The notes under the pieces are model-generated. The model saw only the letters and a list, made by a program, of their open reading frames with translations, searched no databases and was not told the origin of the DNA. From positions 186,001-250,000 of the forward strand of contig JAGBOF010000007.1 in assembly GCA_017633985.1 (NCBI GenBank): a stretch of 64,000 bases of DNA. The letters are read 5' to 3'. This DNA comes from Bacteroidales bacterium. GTDB taxonomy: Bacteria; Bacteroidota; Bacteroidia; Bacteroidales; P3. How positions within the stretch are numbered: the first letter of the stretch is position 1; each line of letters begins with the position of its first letter. The position numbers were made by a program, and so were the translations under genes. Below, piece after piece: positions 16,545 through 25,520 of this stretch.

Positions 16545-17682
16545 GTATTTATCTGACAAGTATGATAATTTATCATTTGCGGTACAGACAAGTACAGATA
16601 GGATTTTTTCCGATGATGAATACAGAAATTATGGCATACAGATAAAGGAAGATTTATCTGATTGCGATGTCTTATTTGGAGTAAAAGAACCAGAAAATAA
16701 TTCTCTCATTCCCCATAAGCATTATTTTTTCTTCGGTCATATGGATGAGAAGCCTCCTTATAATAGAGAACTATTACAGGAAATTATTGACAAGAAAATA
16801 ACTTTCACGGACTACGAATTTATAACAGATGAGAAGAATAATCGTTTAATCGCTTTTGGATATTGGGCAGGTATTGCTGGTGTTTATGACACATTCAGAT
16901 TATACGGGTTAAAGTATTGTGCTTTTGAATTGCCGAAATTAGATTGTTCTTTTACTAAAAGTCAAATACTTTGTAATCTTTACAATGTCATAGATAAGAT
17001 ACAAGAATTAAAAATTAAAATTCTTTTGATTGGAAATGGAAAAGTATCAAAAGGGGCAAAAGCATTGTTAGATACATTGGGTATCAAGTATGTTTCAGCA
17101 GGGGCATTTAAGTATATGAACAATATTGAAACTTGCTACACTATTGTAGGGGCAGAAGAATTGACGATAGACACCTATGGCTACCCTTATGATAAAGATA
17201 CTTTTACATTCAACCCTGAACGGTTTGCAAGTAGGTTTTATCCGTATGCAGAAGTTACAGATATGTTGTTATGTTGTCATTATTATCGGTACGGTTCTCC
17301 TGTTTATTTGGACGAGAGAATCGTTAAAAGTGATAGGAATAAAATAAGGGTTATAGGTGATATTACTTGTGATATTAAGGGAAGTATTGCCACTACTATT
17401 AGGTATTCCTCACACGAATATCCGTTTTATGACACAGACAAAAATCTGCAAGAGGTTAAATTGTTTGAAAACAGAGATAATATTTCAACTATGGCGGTAG
17501 ATACGCTTCCGAATGCTTTGGCAAGAGAAGCAAGTGAAGACTTTGCAAAACAAGTATCCCAATACATCATACCAAGTCTTTTACAACAAGACACTAAAAT
17601 TAACATAAATGATGCTACACAGACTTATAATGGCGAAATAACGCAGAAATATAGATATTTATTAAATATTTTAAACAGATGA
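16471..17682 (+). CDS. Saccharopine dehydrogenase/alanine dehydrogenase-like oxidoreductase
   Basis: 403 residues (ATG at 16471; 16474 also possible). N-terminal AlaDH/PNT-type domain starts KIGIVRETRKQENRTPLSPK. GVKEPE (K72) and FFGHM (H90) correspond to the catalytic Lys-His pair of lysine-forming saccharopine dehydrogenases. NAD-binding loop GNGKVSKG at 188-195, and VDTLPNALAREASEDF near 345 is the family C-terminal signature. It should form or split a secondary amine between an amino acid and a 2-oxo acid with NAD(H). Such a metabolic enzyme is unusual in a phage; the overlap with the ParB-like gene ties it to the amidoligase pathway. Confidence 0.75.
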   Translation: MMKIGIVRETRKQENRTPLSPKVIKYLSDKYDNLSFAVQTSTDRIFSDDEYRNYGIQIKEDLSDCDVLFGVKEPENNSLIPHKHYFFFGHMDEKPPYNRELLQEIIDKKITFTDYEFITDEKNNRLIAFGYWAGIAGVYDTFRLYGLKYCAFELPKLDCSFTKSQILCNLYNVIDKIQELKIKILLIGNGKVSKGAKALLDTLGIKYVSAGAFKYMNNIETCYTIVGAEELTIDTYGYPYDKDTFTFNPERFASRFYPYAEVTDMLLCCHYYRYGSPVYLDERIVKSDRNKIRVIGDITCDIKGSIATTIRYSSHEYPFYDTDKNLQEVKLFENRDNISTMAVDTLPNALAREASEDFAKQVSQYIIPSLLQQDTKININDATQTYNGEITQKYRYLLNILNR

Positions 17683-18026
17683 AATTAGGGAAAAAGTTTT
17701 CAATAACAGAGTTTGCTTCCGCATACGAGAAGAAAGGTTGTAATGTAACATCAACCTGTACTGCACTTGGTATAAACAGAAAGACCTTTTATAAGTGGAG
17801 AGAGAAATATAGTGCATTGGATGAAGCGTTGAAAGAAAAAGAGGATGCGTTACTTGACTTTGCTGAATCAAAACTATACGAACATATATCAAACGGAGAT
17901 ATTACGAGTTTAATTTTCTTATTGAAGACAAAGGGGAAAAGCAGAGGTTATGTTGAAACTATTCAGAATGATGTTACTGTTAATCAATTTGAAGAATTTA
18001 TGAAGACGTTTAGAGATGACAAATGA
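17679..18026 (+). CDS. terS: Terminase small subunit
   Basis: 115 residues. An N-terminal helix-turn-helix (NVTSTCTALGINRKTFYKWR, about 20-40) would recognise the packaging site, followed by helices for oligomerisation. Overlaps the large terminase by 11 bp. Length and position are typical of small terminases; divergent sequence keeps this a context-supported call. Confidence 0.75.
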   Translation: MKLGKKFSITEFASAYEKKGCNVTSTCTALGINRKTFYKWREKYSALDEALKEKEDALLDFAESKLYEHISNGDITSLIFLLKTKGKSRGYVETIQNDVTVNQFEEFMKTFRDDK

Positions 18027-19536
18027 GCAGGAGTTTCATAGTAAGTACGATGAATGGTGTAAAGATTGGAATTTGTTTTGCAAGGAAGTTTTAAAGGCAA
18101 GACTTGATAAAGAACAACAGGCAATCATAACATCAGTACAAAACAATCATATGACTGCGGTAGCAAGTGGAACTGCACGCGGAAAAGATTTTGTTGCGGC
18201 GTGTGCTGCATTATGTTTTTTATATCTTACTCCACGCTGGTCGGATAACGGAGAATTGGAACTTAACACAAAAGTTGCTCTGACAGCACCAAGCGGAAGA
18301 CAAATCGTTAATATTATGATACCCGAAGTAACAAGATTGTTCAGAAAAGCAGGCGTACTTCCAGGAAGATTATTGTCAGACGGCATAAGAACGGACTATA
18401 AGGAATGGTATTTGACAGGTTTTAAAGCGGCTGATGATAATATGGAAGTTTGGTCTGGATTTCACGCTGTCAATACGATGTTTGTTGTTACAGAAGCAAG
18501 TGGTATATCGGAAGTTACTTATGCCGCGATAGAAGGTAACTTACAAGGAAATTCAAGGTTATTATTGGTGTTCAATCCTAATATTACAACGGGATATGCA
18601 GCAAAAGCAATGAAGTCAGAACGATTTTGTAAGTTCCGCTTAAATTCTTTGAATGCAGAAAATGTAGTAACAAAGCAAAATGTCATACCGGGACAGGTTG
18701 ATTATAATTGGGTAAAAGATAAAGTTGAGAGTTGGTGTAATCCTATTCAAAAGGAAGATTTTAATGAAGGAGAAGGAGATTTTAAATGGGAAGGCAAATT
18801 ATATCGTCCGAATGATTTATTCAGAGTAAAGGTGTTGGGTATGTTCCCGAAGGTAGCGGAAGATATTCTTATTCCTTATGAATGGGTAGAGATAGCTAAT
18901 AAGCGTTGGTTGGAAAGAAAAGATGAAGGTTTTGTCCCGAACGGAGAGGCACGAATTGGGATAGATGTTGCTGGTATGGGTAGAGATAGTAGTGTAAAAG
19001 TGAAGCGATATTCAAACTTTGTATCTGATATATGGAAACACCAAAGTGCAGGAGTGGCAGACCATATGCACGTTGCAGGCAAGGCAACAGAAGATTTGAA
19101 AAGAAGTAATACGGTATGTTTTATTGATACTATTGGGGAAGGTGCAGGAGTATTTTCAAGGTTAGAAGAATTAGGATATGAGAACGTTATTTCTTGTAAA
19201 TTCTCTGAAAGTGCCAAGGATTTATCTGATGTTACAGGGCAACATACATTCGCTAATATGCGTGCTTATTGTTATTGGGCAATGAGAGATTGGCTTAATC
19301 CAAAGATAAATCCTAATGCTTGTTTTCCGATTGATGATATGTTTATAGAAGAAGTTACGGATATACATTGGAGTTTTCAAAGTAACGGTAGTATCATCAT
19401 TGAAAAGAAAGAAGATATAAAGAAACGATTAGGAAGAAGTCCCGATGTTGCAGATGCTTTTGCTGAAACGTTTTATCCTTATAATACATTGAAGAAGGTT
19501 GATAAGAATAGAATAAAAGAAATTTTTGGTCTATAA
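18016..19536 (+). CDS. terL: Terminase large subunit
   Basis: 506 residues. ATPase domain with Walker A-like SGTARGKDFV (51-60) and TEASGI following a hydrophobic strand. The nuclease domain begins near 310 with RIGIDVAGMGRDSSV, continues with CFIDTIGEGAG, and ends with SPDVADAFAE, the three acidic RNase H-like positions. Cuts and pumps DNA into the prohead through the portal encoded next. Confidence 0.92.
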   Translation: MTNEQEFHSKYDEWCKDWNLFCKEVLKARLDKEQQAIITSVQNNHMTAVASGTARGKDFVAACAALCFLYLTPRWSDNGELELNTKVALTAPSGRQIVNIMIPEVTRLFRKAGVLPGRLLSDGIRTDYKEWYLTGFKAADDNMEVWSGFHAVNTMFVVTEASGISEVTYAAIEGNLQGNSRLLLVFNPNITTGYAAKAMKSERFCKFRLNSLNAENVVTKQNVIPGQVDYNWVKDKVESWCNPIQKEDFNEGEGDFKWEGKLYRPNDLFRVKVLGMFPKVAEDILIPYEWVEIANKRWLERKDEGFVPNGEARIGIDVAGMGRDSSVKVKRYSNFVSDIWKHQSAGVADHMHVAGKATEDLKRSNTVCFIDTIGEGAGVFSRLEELGYENVISCKFSESAKDLSDVTGQHTFANMRAYCYWAMRDWLNPKINPNACFPIDDMFIEEVTDIHWSFQSNGSIIIEKKEDIKKRLGRSPDVADAFAETFYPYNTLKKVDKNRIKEIFGL

Positions 19537-19563
19537 GTGTTTAATAATTAAATATAACAAGTA

Positions 19564-21015
19564 ATGGCAAATATTGAATTAAGTGAGAATAATATTGATG
19601 ACTTAATCCGCGAATTAGGAGCAGAAAGTCAAAGCAGTGCAATTTCATTATTAAGACAGAAAGATGTTAATGTTCCATCTTGGCAGGAGTTGGAACGAAT
19701 GTACGATAAAAATCAGCATATGATAAATGATAGGAGTTTCCGACCAGACAAAAAGAAAGACGGGGACACTTATTATGTTTCACGCATACCGCTTGGACTA
19801 CAAAAGATTGCAAGTGAAAGAATGTCAGAATTGATGTTTTCTTTACCTGTCATAAGGAAATATAATTATCCTAAAGAGAACGAGGATATTTACAAAGAGA
19901 TAACAAATGCAATAGAGAGTATCTATAAACGTGTAAGGATAGATACATTAAACCTTGACAGAGGAGATTACTTGTTTTCCTCTTGTGAGATTGCTACTAT
20001 CCTATACCTTAAGGAAGAGCAAAACACAAAGTACGGATTTGATAGCAAGTACAAGGTGCGTTTGAAATGCTACACTCCAAGAAACGGAGATAAGTTATAC
20101 CCGTTGTTTGATGACTACGGAGATATGATTGCCTTTTCGGTGGAGTATAAACGTAAAGTAATGGAGAAAGGTAATTTGGTAGAATATACTCACTTTGATA
20201 CCTATACTGCAAAATTTATCTATAATTGGACTTTAAAATCGGGATATGCAGATGATGCACCTGTTATTTCAGAAAATCCAATAGGAAAGATACCTGTAAG
20301 TTATTGCTACCGTGAAGAACCTATATATGCAGACGTTTGTTCAAGGAAGTATGGGGAAATGGGATTGGTAGATGAAATAGAAGTTGCTATTTCTGATAAC
20401 AGTGATGTAAATAGATTGAACTCCGCTCCTATTCTTGCAGGAAAAGGATTAAATACGGCAGGCGACCAAGGTGGTATTCTTCGGTTTTATGATTTGGGAA
20501 AAGACGGAGAATTAAACTATGTAACGTGGCAACAGGCAACGGATAGTGTGCGTTTCCAAATTGAAACGATGATAAAGTTATTCTTTATGCAGTTACAACT
20601 GCCTGACTTGTCATTTGAGAACTTGAAAGCATTGAGTTTGCAATCGGGCGAAGCAATGAGAATGTTGCTGACAGATTCACATCTTAAAGCAGGACACGAA
20701 GCAGGTCGTTTTATTGAAATGTTTGACCGCGAGGCAAACATTATCAAAGCGGTATTGAAACAAATGAATATTGCTTGGTCAGAGTATATAGATAAGATAG
20801 AGATAGAACACGAGATAACTCCGTATATACCGAATGATGAAGCAACGGCATTAAGTAATATTCAGAAAGCAACAGGTGGCAAGGCAGTGATGTCGCAAAG
20901 AGAAGGTATTGAGAAATTAGGCTACTCAAAAGACCCAGAACAGACTTTGAAAGACATACAGGAAGAAGAAAAACAGTCATCCATAAATAACAATATAGGA
21001 CCTTTATTTGAATAA
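19564..21015 (+). CDS. Portal protein (SPP1 gp6-like)
   Basis: 483 residues, usual size for SPP1-type portals. SRIPLGLQKIASERMSELMF near the start, the acidic wing, the EVAISDNSDVNR stem region and the LSFENLKALSLQSGEAMRML clip motif fit. Forms the dodecameric DNA gate at the capsid vertex. Stop overlaps the next start by 1 base. Confidence 0.9.
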   Translation: MANIELSENNIDDLIRELGAESQSSAISLLRQKDVNVPSWQELERMYDKNQHMINDRSFRPDKKKDGDTYYVSRIPLGLQKIASERMSELMFSLPVIRKYNYPKENEDIYKEITNAIESIYKRVRIDTLNLDRGDYLFSSCEIATILYLKEEQNTKYGFDSKYKVRLKCYTPRNGDKLYPLFDDYGDMIAFSVEYKRKVMEKGNLVEYTHFDTYTAKFIYNWTLKSGYADDAPVISENPIGKIPVSYCYREEPIYADVCSRKYGEMGLVDEIEVAISDNSDVNRLNSAPILAGKGLNTAGDQGGILRFYDLGKDGELNYVTWQQATDSVRFQIETMIKLFFMQLQLPDLSFENLKALSLQSGEAMRMLLTDSHLKAGHEAGRFIEMFDREANIIKAVLKQMNIAWSEYIDKIEIEHEITPYIPNDEATALSNIQKATGGKAVMSQREGIEKLGYSKDPEQTLKDIQEEEKQSSINNNIGPLFE

Positions 21016-22712
21016 TGTTAGACAAAAACAATAAAGAACACTATAAGAGATTACAAAGATACGCAAAAGAAATACAAGCAATCTTTGAAAAATATAATCA
21101 AGCCTTTGCTACAATAGGCTTACAAGTTGAATATAGCCCTGAAAACGGGCTATTTCAATTCTCAAACTATCCAGAACTCAATGATGCACTAAACCGCCTT
21201 TTAAATCAGTTTTTTCAAGAGAATAACTATGTTATCTCAAACGGCGTAACTAATGAATGGAATATTGCAAATGATAACAATGATTTGATTGCAAAAACGA
21301 TTCTTGCGGATGCTTGGAGTAAGACTAAAAATCAGAAGTATTTCAAAGACAATGATAAAGTATTGGAAGCCTTTTTAAAACGAAAAGAAAACGGACTTGA
21401 TTTAAGTCAAAAGGTTTGGAAATATACAGGAAGATATAAACAGAATATTGAAGATGCTTTGTCTGTCGGAATATCAGAAGGGAAAAGTGCGGCTGAAATA
21501 AGCAGGGATATAAGAAGATACTTAAATGAGCCAAACAGATTATATAGACATATTCTGAATATGGCAGAGAAATATAATTGGTCAAAGATTGCTCAAAGTT
21601 ATCACCCTGGTGTCGGTAGGTATAGGTCATCATATAAGAATGCTTTAAGGCTGGCAGTTACAGAAACGAATATTGCATACAGAACGGCAGATTATGAAAG
21701 GTGGAAGAATATGGATTTCATTTTGGGTATTGAAATTCAGTTGTCAGGTAATCACCCTGTAAGGGATATTTGTGATGACCTTAAAGGTAAGTATCCGAAA
21801 GATTTTAAATTTACAGGCTGGCATCCGCATTGCAGATGTTTTGCAACGCCGATTATAATGAGCGATGAAGAATATTTGAACGATGATTATTCAAAAGAAG
21901 TGATAGAATTGCCACAGAATTTTCAGGATTGGTATTCAGATAACCAAGAAAGAATTCAAAACGCAAATAAACTGCCATATTTCATAAAAGACAATCAAAA
22001 TATCCTACCATACATAATGAGCGAAAAAGATGCTCAAAAATTGATTAAAGACGGATTTATAAAGATTAATGCTACTGAATATAACAATGCTACAATGAAA
22101 GGTTTTGATTTGGTAACATTTAACAAGTCTTTTAACTCTGCATTTAAAGATTATGATATAAGTTGGGAAGATAAACGATGTTATATGGGCAATGGGTATT
22201 CTGTTTTATATTATGAAGGGAAATATAAAAATGAATCTATCTGTTTGGAGCGGTATTTCAGACGAGAAGAGAGTGGCATTGTTGTAGACCATATGATATT
22301 TCAATTACCTGATGAGATACAAGGTAAGGGAATATCAAAGAAAGTATTTAAGGAATTGTTTCAGCAGTATGATAAAATGGGAGTATCAAAAGTTTATGTA
22401 AGTGCAAATATTGATGTAGGTGGATATTGTTGGGCAAAATATGGATTTAATATTTCAAAGAATGAGTACTTTAATTTACTTGATAATCTGAAATGGAATG
22501 TCAGTGATGTAGTACAGAATCACTTGAAAGAAGCGAAATTGTTGTACAATAAATATGCAAAGAATGACGTTTTCAATATGGGTTATTTAGCAGAAAATGA
22601 GTGGGCAAAAGAATTTCTAAAAAAAACTCATTGGCACGGCTGGATAGATTTGAGAGATAAAGAACAAATGAAATACTTATGGGATTATTTAAGAAAAAGA
22701 AAAAGGAAATAA
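21015..22712 (+). CDS. Mu-F-like head morphogenesis protein with GNAT-like C-terminal domain
   Basis: 565 residues. Residues about 120-290 match the phage Mu F / SPP1 gp7 minor-head domain: RSSYKNALRLAVTETNIAYR, then HPVRDICDD and TGWHPHCRCFATPI. Residues about 350-510 are an added domain with SICLERYFRREESG, DEIQGKGISKKVFKELFQ (acetyl-CoA-loop-like QGKGIS) and a strand-helix order like GNAT acetyltransferases. Minor head proteins are often fused to effector domains that may enter the cell with DNA; a GNAT-like one would be unusual. Follows the portal. Confidence 0.8.
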   Translation: MLDKNNKEHYKRLQRYAKEIQAIFEKYNQAFATIGLQVEYSPENGLFQFSNYPELNDALNRLLNQFFQENNYVISNGVTNEWNIANDNNDLIAKTILADAWSKTKNQKYFKDNDKVLEAFLKRKENGLDLSQKVWKYTGRYKQNIEDALSVGISEGKSAAEISRDIRRYLNEPNRLYRHILNMAEKYNWSKIAQSYHPGVGRYRSSYKNALRLAVTETNIAYRTADYERWKNMDFILGIEIQLSGNHPVRDICDDLKGKYPKDFKFTGWHPHCRCFATPIIMSDEEYLNDDYSKEVIELPQNFQDWYSDNQERIQNANKLPYFIKDNQNILPYIMSEKDAQKLIKDGFIKINATEYNNATMKGFDLVTFNKSFNSAFKDYDISWEDKRCYMGNGYSVLYYEGKYKNESICLERYFRREESGIVVDHMIFQLPDEIQGKGISKKVFKELFQQYDKMGVSKVYVSANIDVGGYCWAKYGFNISKNEYFNLLDNLKWNVSDVVQNHLKEAKLLYNKYAKNDVFNMGYLAENEWAKEFLKKTHWHGWIDLRDKEQMKYLWDYLRKRKRK

Positions 22713-22894
22713 AAGAAGAATTGACAACGGAAATGCACGCTGAATTTGAGATTGACGAAGAAACAAAAATTAAACATAAAGCGTGGCGAATTTGGGATAT
22801 GAATAAAATAGACCCATTTACAGACGAGGAAATTAAAAGACAATGTGCTTCATTTGGCATTACCTATGAGCAATTGATGAAGTATAAGCCATAA
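22679..22894 (+). CDS. Small hypothetical protein
   Basis: 71 residues overlapping the head morphogenesis gene by 34 bp in another frame. Starts with a basic run (MGLFKKKKKEIKEE) and ends with a helix-loop-helix (TDEEIKRQCASFGITYEQLM). End of the head-start gene block; function unknown. Confidence 0.55.
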   Translation: MGLFKKKKKEIKEELTTEMHAEFEIDEETKIKHKAWRIWDMNKIDPFTDEEIKRQCASFGITYEQLMKYKP

Positions 22895-22962
22895 GTGAAT
22901 GAAGCGTACCAAAAGAAGCGTTTCTGACAAAGTTTCCCAAAAAGGTGTAATGCCCGGGCGAA

Positions 22963-22983
22963 TTTTGTCAAAAAATGACAAAA
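22963..22983. promoter_or_regulatory. Perfect inverted repeat, candidate operator
   Basis: Arms TTTTGTCA and TGACAAAA around AAAAA in the gap before the abiF promoter. Perfect 8-bp arms with 5-bp spacer; it may control the promoter 45 bp downstream. Confidence 0.35.
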
Positions 22984-23027
22984 AGTGATACTTTTGAGTG
23001 AATTTTTGAAGATTTTTTGCATTTTTG

Positions 23028-23058
23028 TTTGTCAATTAAAAAAGTTGTTGTAATTTTG
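23028..23058 (+). promoter_or_regulatory. Promoter of the abiF-associated ncRNA
   Basis: TTTG (23028-23031), 19 bp, TAATTTTG (23051-23058): an excellent Bacteroidetes promoter. Predicted transcription start is about 23065. Confidence 0.75.
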
Positions 23059-23063
23059 CAACC

Positions 23064-23147
23064 CGATATAAGTGCCGCTATCATTAATTAACAGATAGAT
23101 TGCACTCTAAAATAGGACGGTAGGGAGTGGCAACATTCCCTCTTTTT
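23064..23147 (+). ncRNA. abiF-associated structured ncRNA ending in a terminator
   Basis: Between a strong promoter and abiF. Hairpin 1 spans 23071-23106: AGTGC/GCACT outside, CTATC/GATAG inside, an 11-base loop. Hairpin 2 is AGGGAGTG (23122-23129) with CATTCCCT (23134-23141), loop GCAA, then CTTTTT: an intrinsic terminator. No reading frame of note. Conserved RNAs just upstream of abiF genes are known (abiF motif); I assign by position and architecture, not by alignment. It may guide or inhibit the HEPN protein. Confidence 0.7.
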
Positions 23148-23163
23148 ATTTATATTGATTTTT

Positions 23164-24033
23164 ATGAAATACGCGACAACGATAAAGGAACAGATACAAT
23201 TACTTAAAGATAGAAATATGATTATCTCCGATGAAGCAAAAGCGGAAGAAATCTTATTTGACGTTGGATATTATAGATTAGGATTTTATTGGTTTCCATT
23301 TGAGGAGTGCAATAAAAGTAATAATAGAAAGCATACTTTCAAACCGAATACCAAATTTGAGGACATCATAAAGTTGTATTACTTTGACCAAGATTTAAGA
23401 AATTGTATTGCCAAATATTTATTCAGAATTGAGATTGATTTCAGAACAAATCTTGTATATACGGTGTCTAATCATTACAAGAATAATCCGATTTGGTTTG
23501 CCGACGATAGATGTGTAACGAGAAAATTTATAGAAAGTAAATTTCAAGATATTTATGATAACATCAAAAGCAAATATGCTGTAATAAAGAAACATCACGA
23601 TAAGTATAGAAATGATAGGTATGCTCCTGCGTGGAAAACAATAGAGTTTATGACATTCGGAGAAATATGTATTTTATATAGTAATTTGATAGATAAAAAA
23701 TTAAAGCAAGAGATAGCATCAAGGTATGGAATAGAGAATGTTAAGATTTTCACAAAATATCTTCACGTTATACGGATATTAAGAAATCAATGTGCTCACG
23801 GCAGAAACATTTATGATATAAATATTGACCAATCCATACAAAAAACAGAATATATAAATATTCGTAATGAACATAAGCACAATATCAATGGAATTTTACA
23901 AGTTGTTTTCTATATCTTACATCATATTTCCGAGAATAGAGAAAAAGAACTTAAAGAGTGTTTAAAGGATTTAATTGATAGAAATTATAGCATTAAAGAT
24001 ATTTTGCGACCATTTAATGAATTATCCTTATAA
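23164..24033 (+). CDS. abiF: Abi_2-family (AbiF/AbiD-like) abortive infection protein
   Basis: 289 residues from the ATG at 23164; there is a possible upstream TTG at 23155. Signature features of the Abi_2 family are DVGYYRLGFYWFPFE (33-47), FRIEIDFRTNLVY, and a C-terminal HEPN active site RNQCAH (R207-H212, Rx4H) typical of RNases. Acts in the cytoplasm, probably cutting RNA to abort infection by competing phages. It starts 16 bp after the ncRNA terminator, so expression needs read-through, and it ends at its own terminator: a self-contained cassette. Codon and base content are as AT-rich as its neighbours. Confidence 0.85.
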   Translation: MKYATTIKEQIQLLKDRNMIISDEAKAEEILFDVGYYRLGFYWFPFEECNKSNNRKHTFKPNTKFEDIIKLYYFDQDLRNCIAKYLFRIEIDFRTNLVYTVSNHYKNNPIWFADDRCVTRKFIESKFQDIYDNIKSKYAVIKKHHDKYRNDRYAPAWKTIEFMTFGEICILYSNLIDKKLKQEIASRYGIENVKIFTKYLHVIRILRNQCAHGRNIYDINIDQSIQKTEYINIRNEHKHNINGILQVVFYILHHISENREKELKECLKDLIDRNYSIKDILRPFNELSL

Positions 24034-24042
24034 TGATAAAAG

Positions 24043-24075
24043 AAGGAATGGTAATACTTTTATCATTCCTTTTTT
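24043..24075 (+). terminator. Terminator of abiF
   Basis: AAGGAATG (24043-24050) pairs with CATTCCTT (24064-24071) and is followed by TTTTT. The rest of 24076-24233 is AT-rich without a recognisable gene. Confidence 0.75.
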
Positions 24076-24233
24076 AATTCAAAACTGCTAAAACAAGTCA
24101 ATTTAAAGCCTTTTTTACTGTTATTTTACACTGATTTACAACTATTTATATAAAAATAATTGTAAATTTTTCTTATTCATTTTCAAAGTTTTAGCATAAA
24201 AATATTTAAAGAACAAACATTTTTCTTTGAAAA

Positions 24234-24336
24234 AATTTTGTCAATTCACTGATTTATAGTAACTTTGCAATGTCAAATTAAACAAAAATATTAACTCTTA
24301 AAAGTGGGATTCACACTATAAACGATAACAAAGAAA
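24234..24336 (+). promoter_or_regulatory. Duplicated promoter-leader, copy A
   Basis: TTTG (24237-24240), 19 bp, TAACTTTG (24260-24267), then a leader of about 65 bases carrying a small AGTG-GGATT-CACT hairpin. Nearly the same sequence recurs at 27131-27232 before another accessory gene unit. Drives 24337 onward. Confidence 0.75.
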
Positions 24337-24567
24337 ATGACAGAACAAAAGAAACAATTTGAATTTTCAGAAAGAAACCTTGAACTTCTTGATGAAATGA
24401 ACAGTGCTTTAACAAACTTATCTCAAGTTGCACTGAATCTTTGTTTAACAAAAACTAACACGGAAGGAGATGAAATTATAAAAGAGGTTGCAAGTCTTAT
24501 TCTCTCACACTGCAACAAAATGTCAAGCGAAAGACAGGAAATTGTAAATAAAAGAGAATTTTGCTAA
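24337..24567 (+). CDS. Hypothetical accessory protein
   Basis: 76 residues, helical and acidic, no recognised family. First gene after promoter-leader copy A. Confidence 0.55.
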   Translation: MTEQKKQFEFSERNLELLDEMNSALTNLSQVALNLCLTKTNTEGDEIIKEVASLILSHCNKMSSERQEIVNKREFC

Positions 24568-24598
24568 CAAAAAGTGTTTAATGATTAAATACAATACA

Positions 24599-24874
24599 AT
24601 GAGTACAAAAGAAATAGAATATTGTCTGCAATATGGGAAGGAAAACAATGCAGTTGTATTAATGAGAACAGATATTTCCTATGAGGCAATAGGACAAGAT
24701 GCGAAAGTATTGGAGAAAACTTTAAGATACGTTGAGAAACATAATAGTATAACCTACGGAGAATTGATGTTAGATTATGTTTCATTTCCAAAGTATCATT
24801 TTGAAATGGTCTTACCAGTACTTATAAGGGCGGGATTTAGAGTGGCAATTCTTAACCGAGATATAGTTAAATAA
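24599..24874 (+). CDS. MutS domain I-like protein, paralogue 1
   Basis: 91 residues from the ATG at 24599 (24581 possible). NNAVVLMRTDISYEAIGQDA and the end VLPVLIRAGFRVAIL follow the pattern of the MutS N-terminal mismatch-binding domain (VLFRxGDFYExFGEDA ... LxxAGxxVAI). The Phe-x-Glu wedge is not conserved (SYEAI), so mismatch recognition is doubtful. A relative lies at 27233. A stand-alone copy could interfere with host MutS; speculative. Confidence 0.6.
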   Translation: MSTKEIEYCLQYGKENNAVVLMRTDISYEAIGQDAKVLEKTLRYVEKHNSITYGELMLDYVSFPKYHFEMVLPVLIRAGFRVAILNRDIVK

Positions 24875-24881
24875 AGCAAAG

Positions 24882-25343
24882 ATGATGTACTACACGGCAA
24901 TAATGGATAATAATAGTCTTAATATAGACGAACAACCAAAAGGATTATCAATTCCAGACGGAACTCACTATAAAACAGCCTTGAAAATATTTAAGGAGTA
25001 TTGTAGAAATGTTCATAGTGGCGGAACACTCTATTCCAATAATGAGAATGGAATACAAAATAATTGGGGCATTGACTTTAATTCAATAGATAACAGAAAA
25101 ATGAAAGCACAAATGAGAATAAAAGGTTGCGATTGCAAAGTAACCATATTTAATAAAGAAGGACGTTTCCTGACGTCAGTATGGGATAGTTGGGATAGTA
25201 TAAGTGAAGCAATTAGTGATGTATGTTCAAGGAAGAACATTAAATACCCTCACTTCTATGAGTTTCAGATTGTCAATTTGACAGAAAGTCAGATAGCATA
25301 TTACAAAGTTAGTGAAAACTTAAAAATAAGGAGATTATCATAA
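24882..25343 (+). CDS. Hypothetical accessory protein
   Basis: 153 residues (alternative ATG at 24885). Alternating strands and helices, no recognised domain. Stop overlaps the ATG of the next small gene. Confidence 0.55.
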   Translation: MMYYTAIMDNNSLNIDEQPKGLSIPDGTHYKTALKIFKEYCRNVHSGGTLYSNNENGIQNNWGIDFNSIDNRKMKAQMRIKGCDCKVTIFNKEGRFLTSVWDSWDSISEAISDVCSRKNIKYPHFYEFQIVNLTESQIAYYKVSENLKIRRLS

Positions 25344-25516
25344 TGGGAACATCGCACGAAATTTTAAAAGACAGAATAAATGTCTGCAATTTTCAAATAT
25401 CATACTTAAAGGGATGCCTATACACCTATATATCTGAATGCAGACAAAGAGAGATTGAAGATAACTTAAAGAAAATAGAGGAAGATTATTATAAACCCGA
25501 AGAAGACGAGGAGTAG
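25343..25516 (+). CDS. Small hypothetical protein, 57 residues
   Basis: ATG at 25343 overlaps the previous stop; AAGGAG lies about 12 bases upstream; ends TAG at 25514-25516. Product is helical with an acidic end (YYKPEEDEE). Four bases separate it from the next gene's start region, so it is part of the packed operon. Function unknown. Confidence 0.5.
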   Translation: MGTSHEILKDRINVCNFQISYLKGCLYTYISECRQREIEDNLKKIEEDYYKPEEDEE

Positions 25517-25520
25517 AAAA

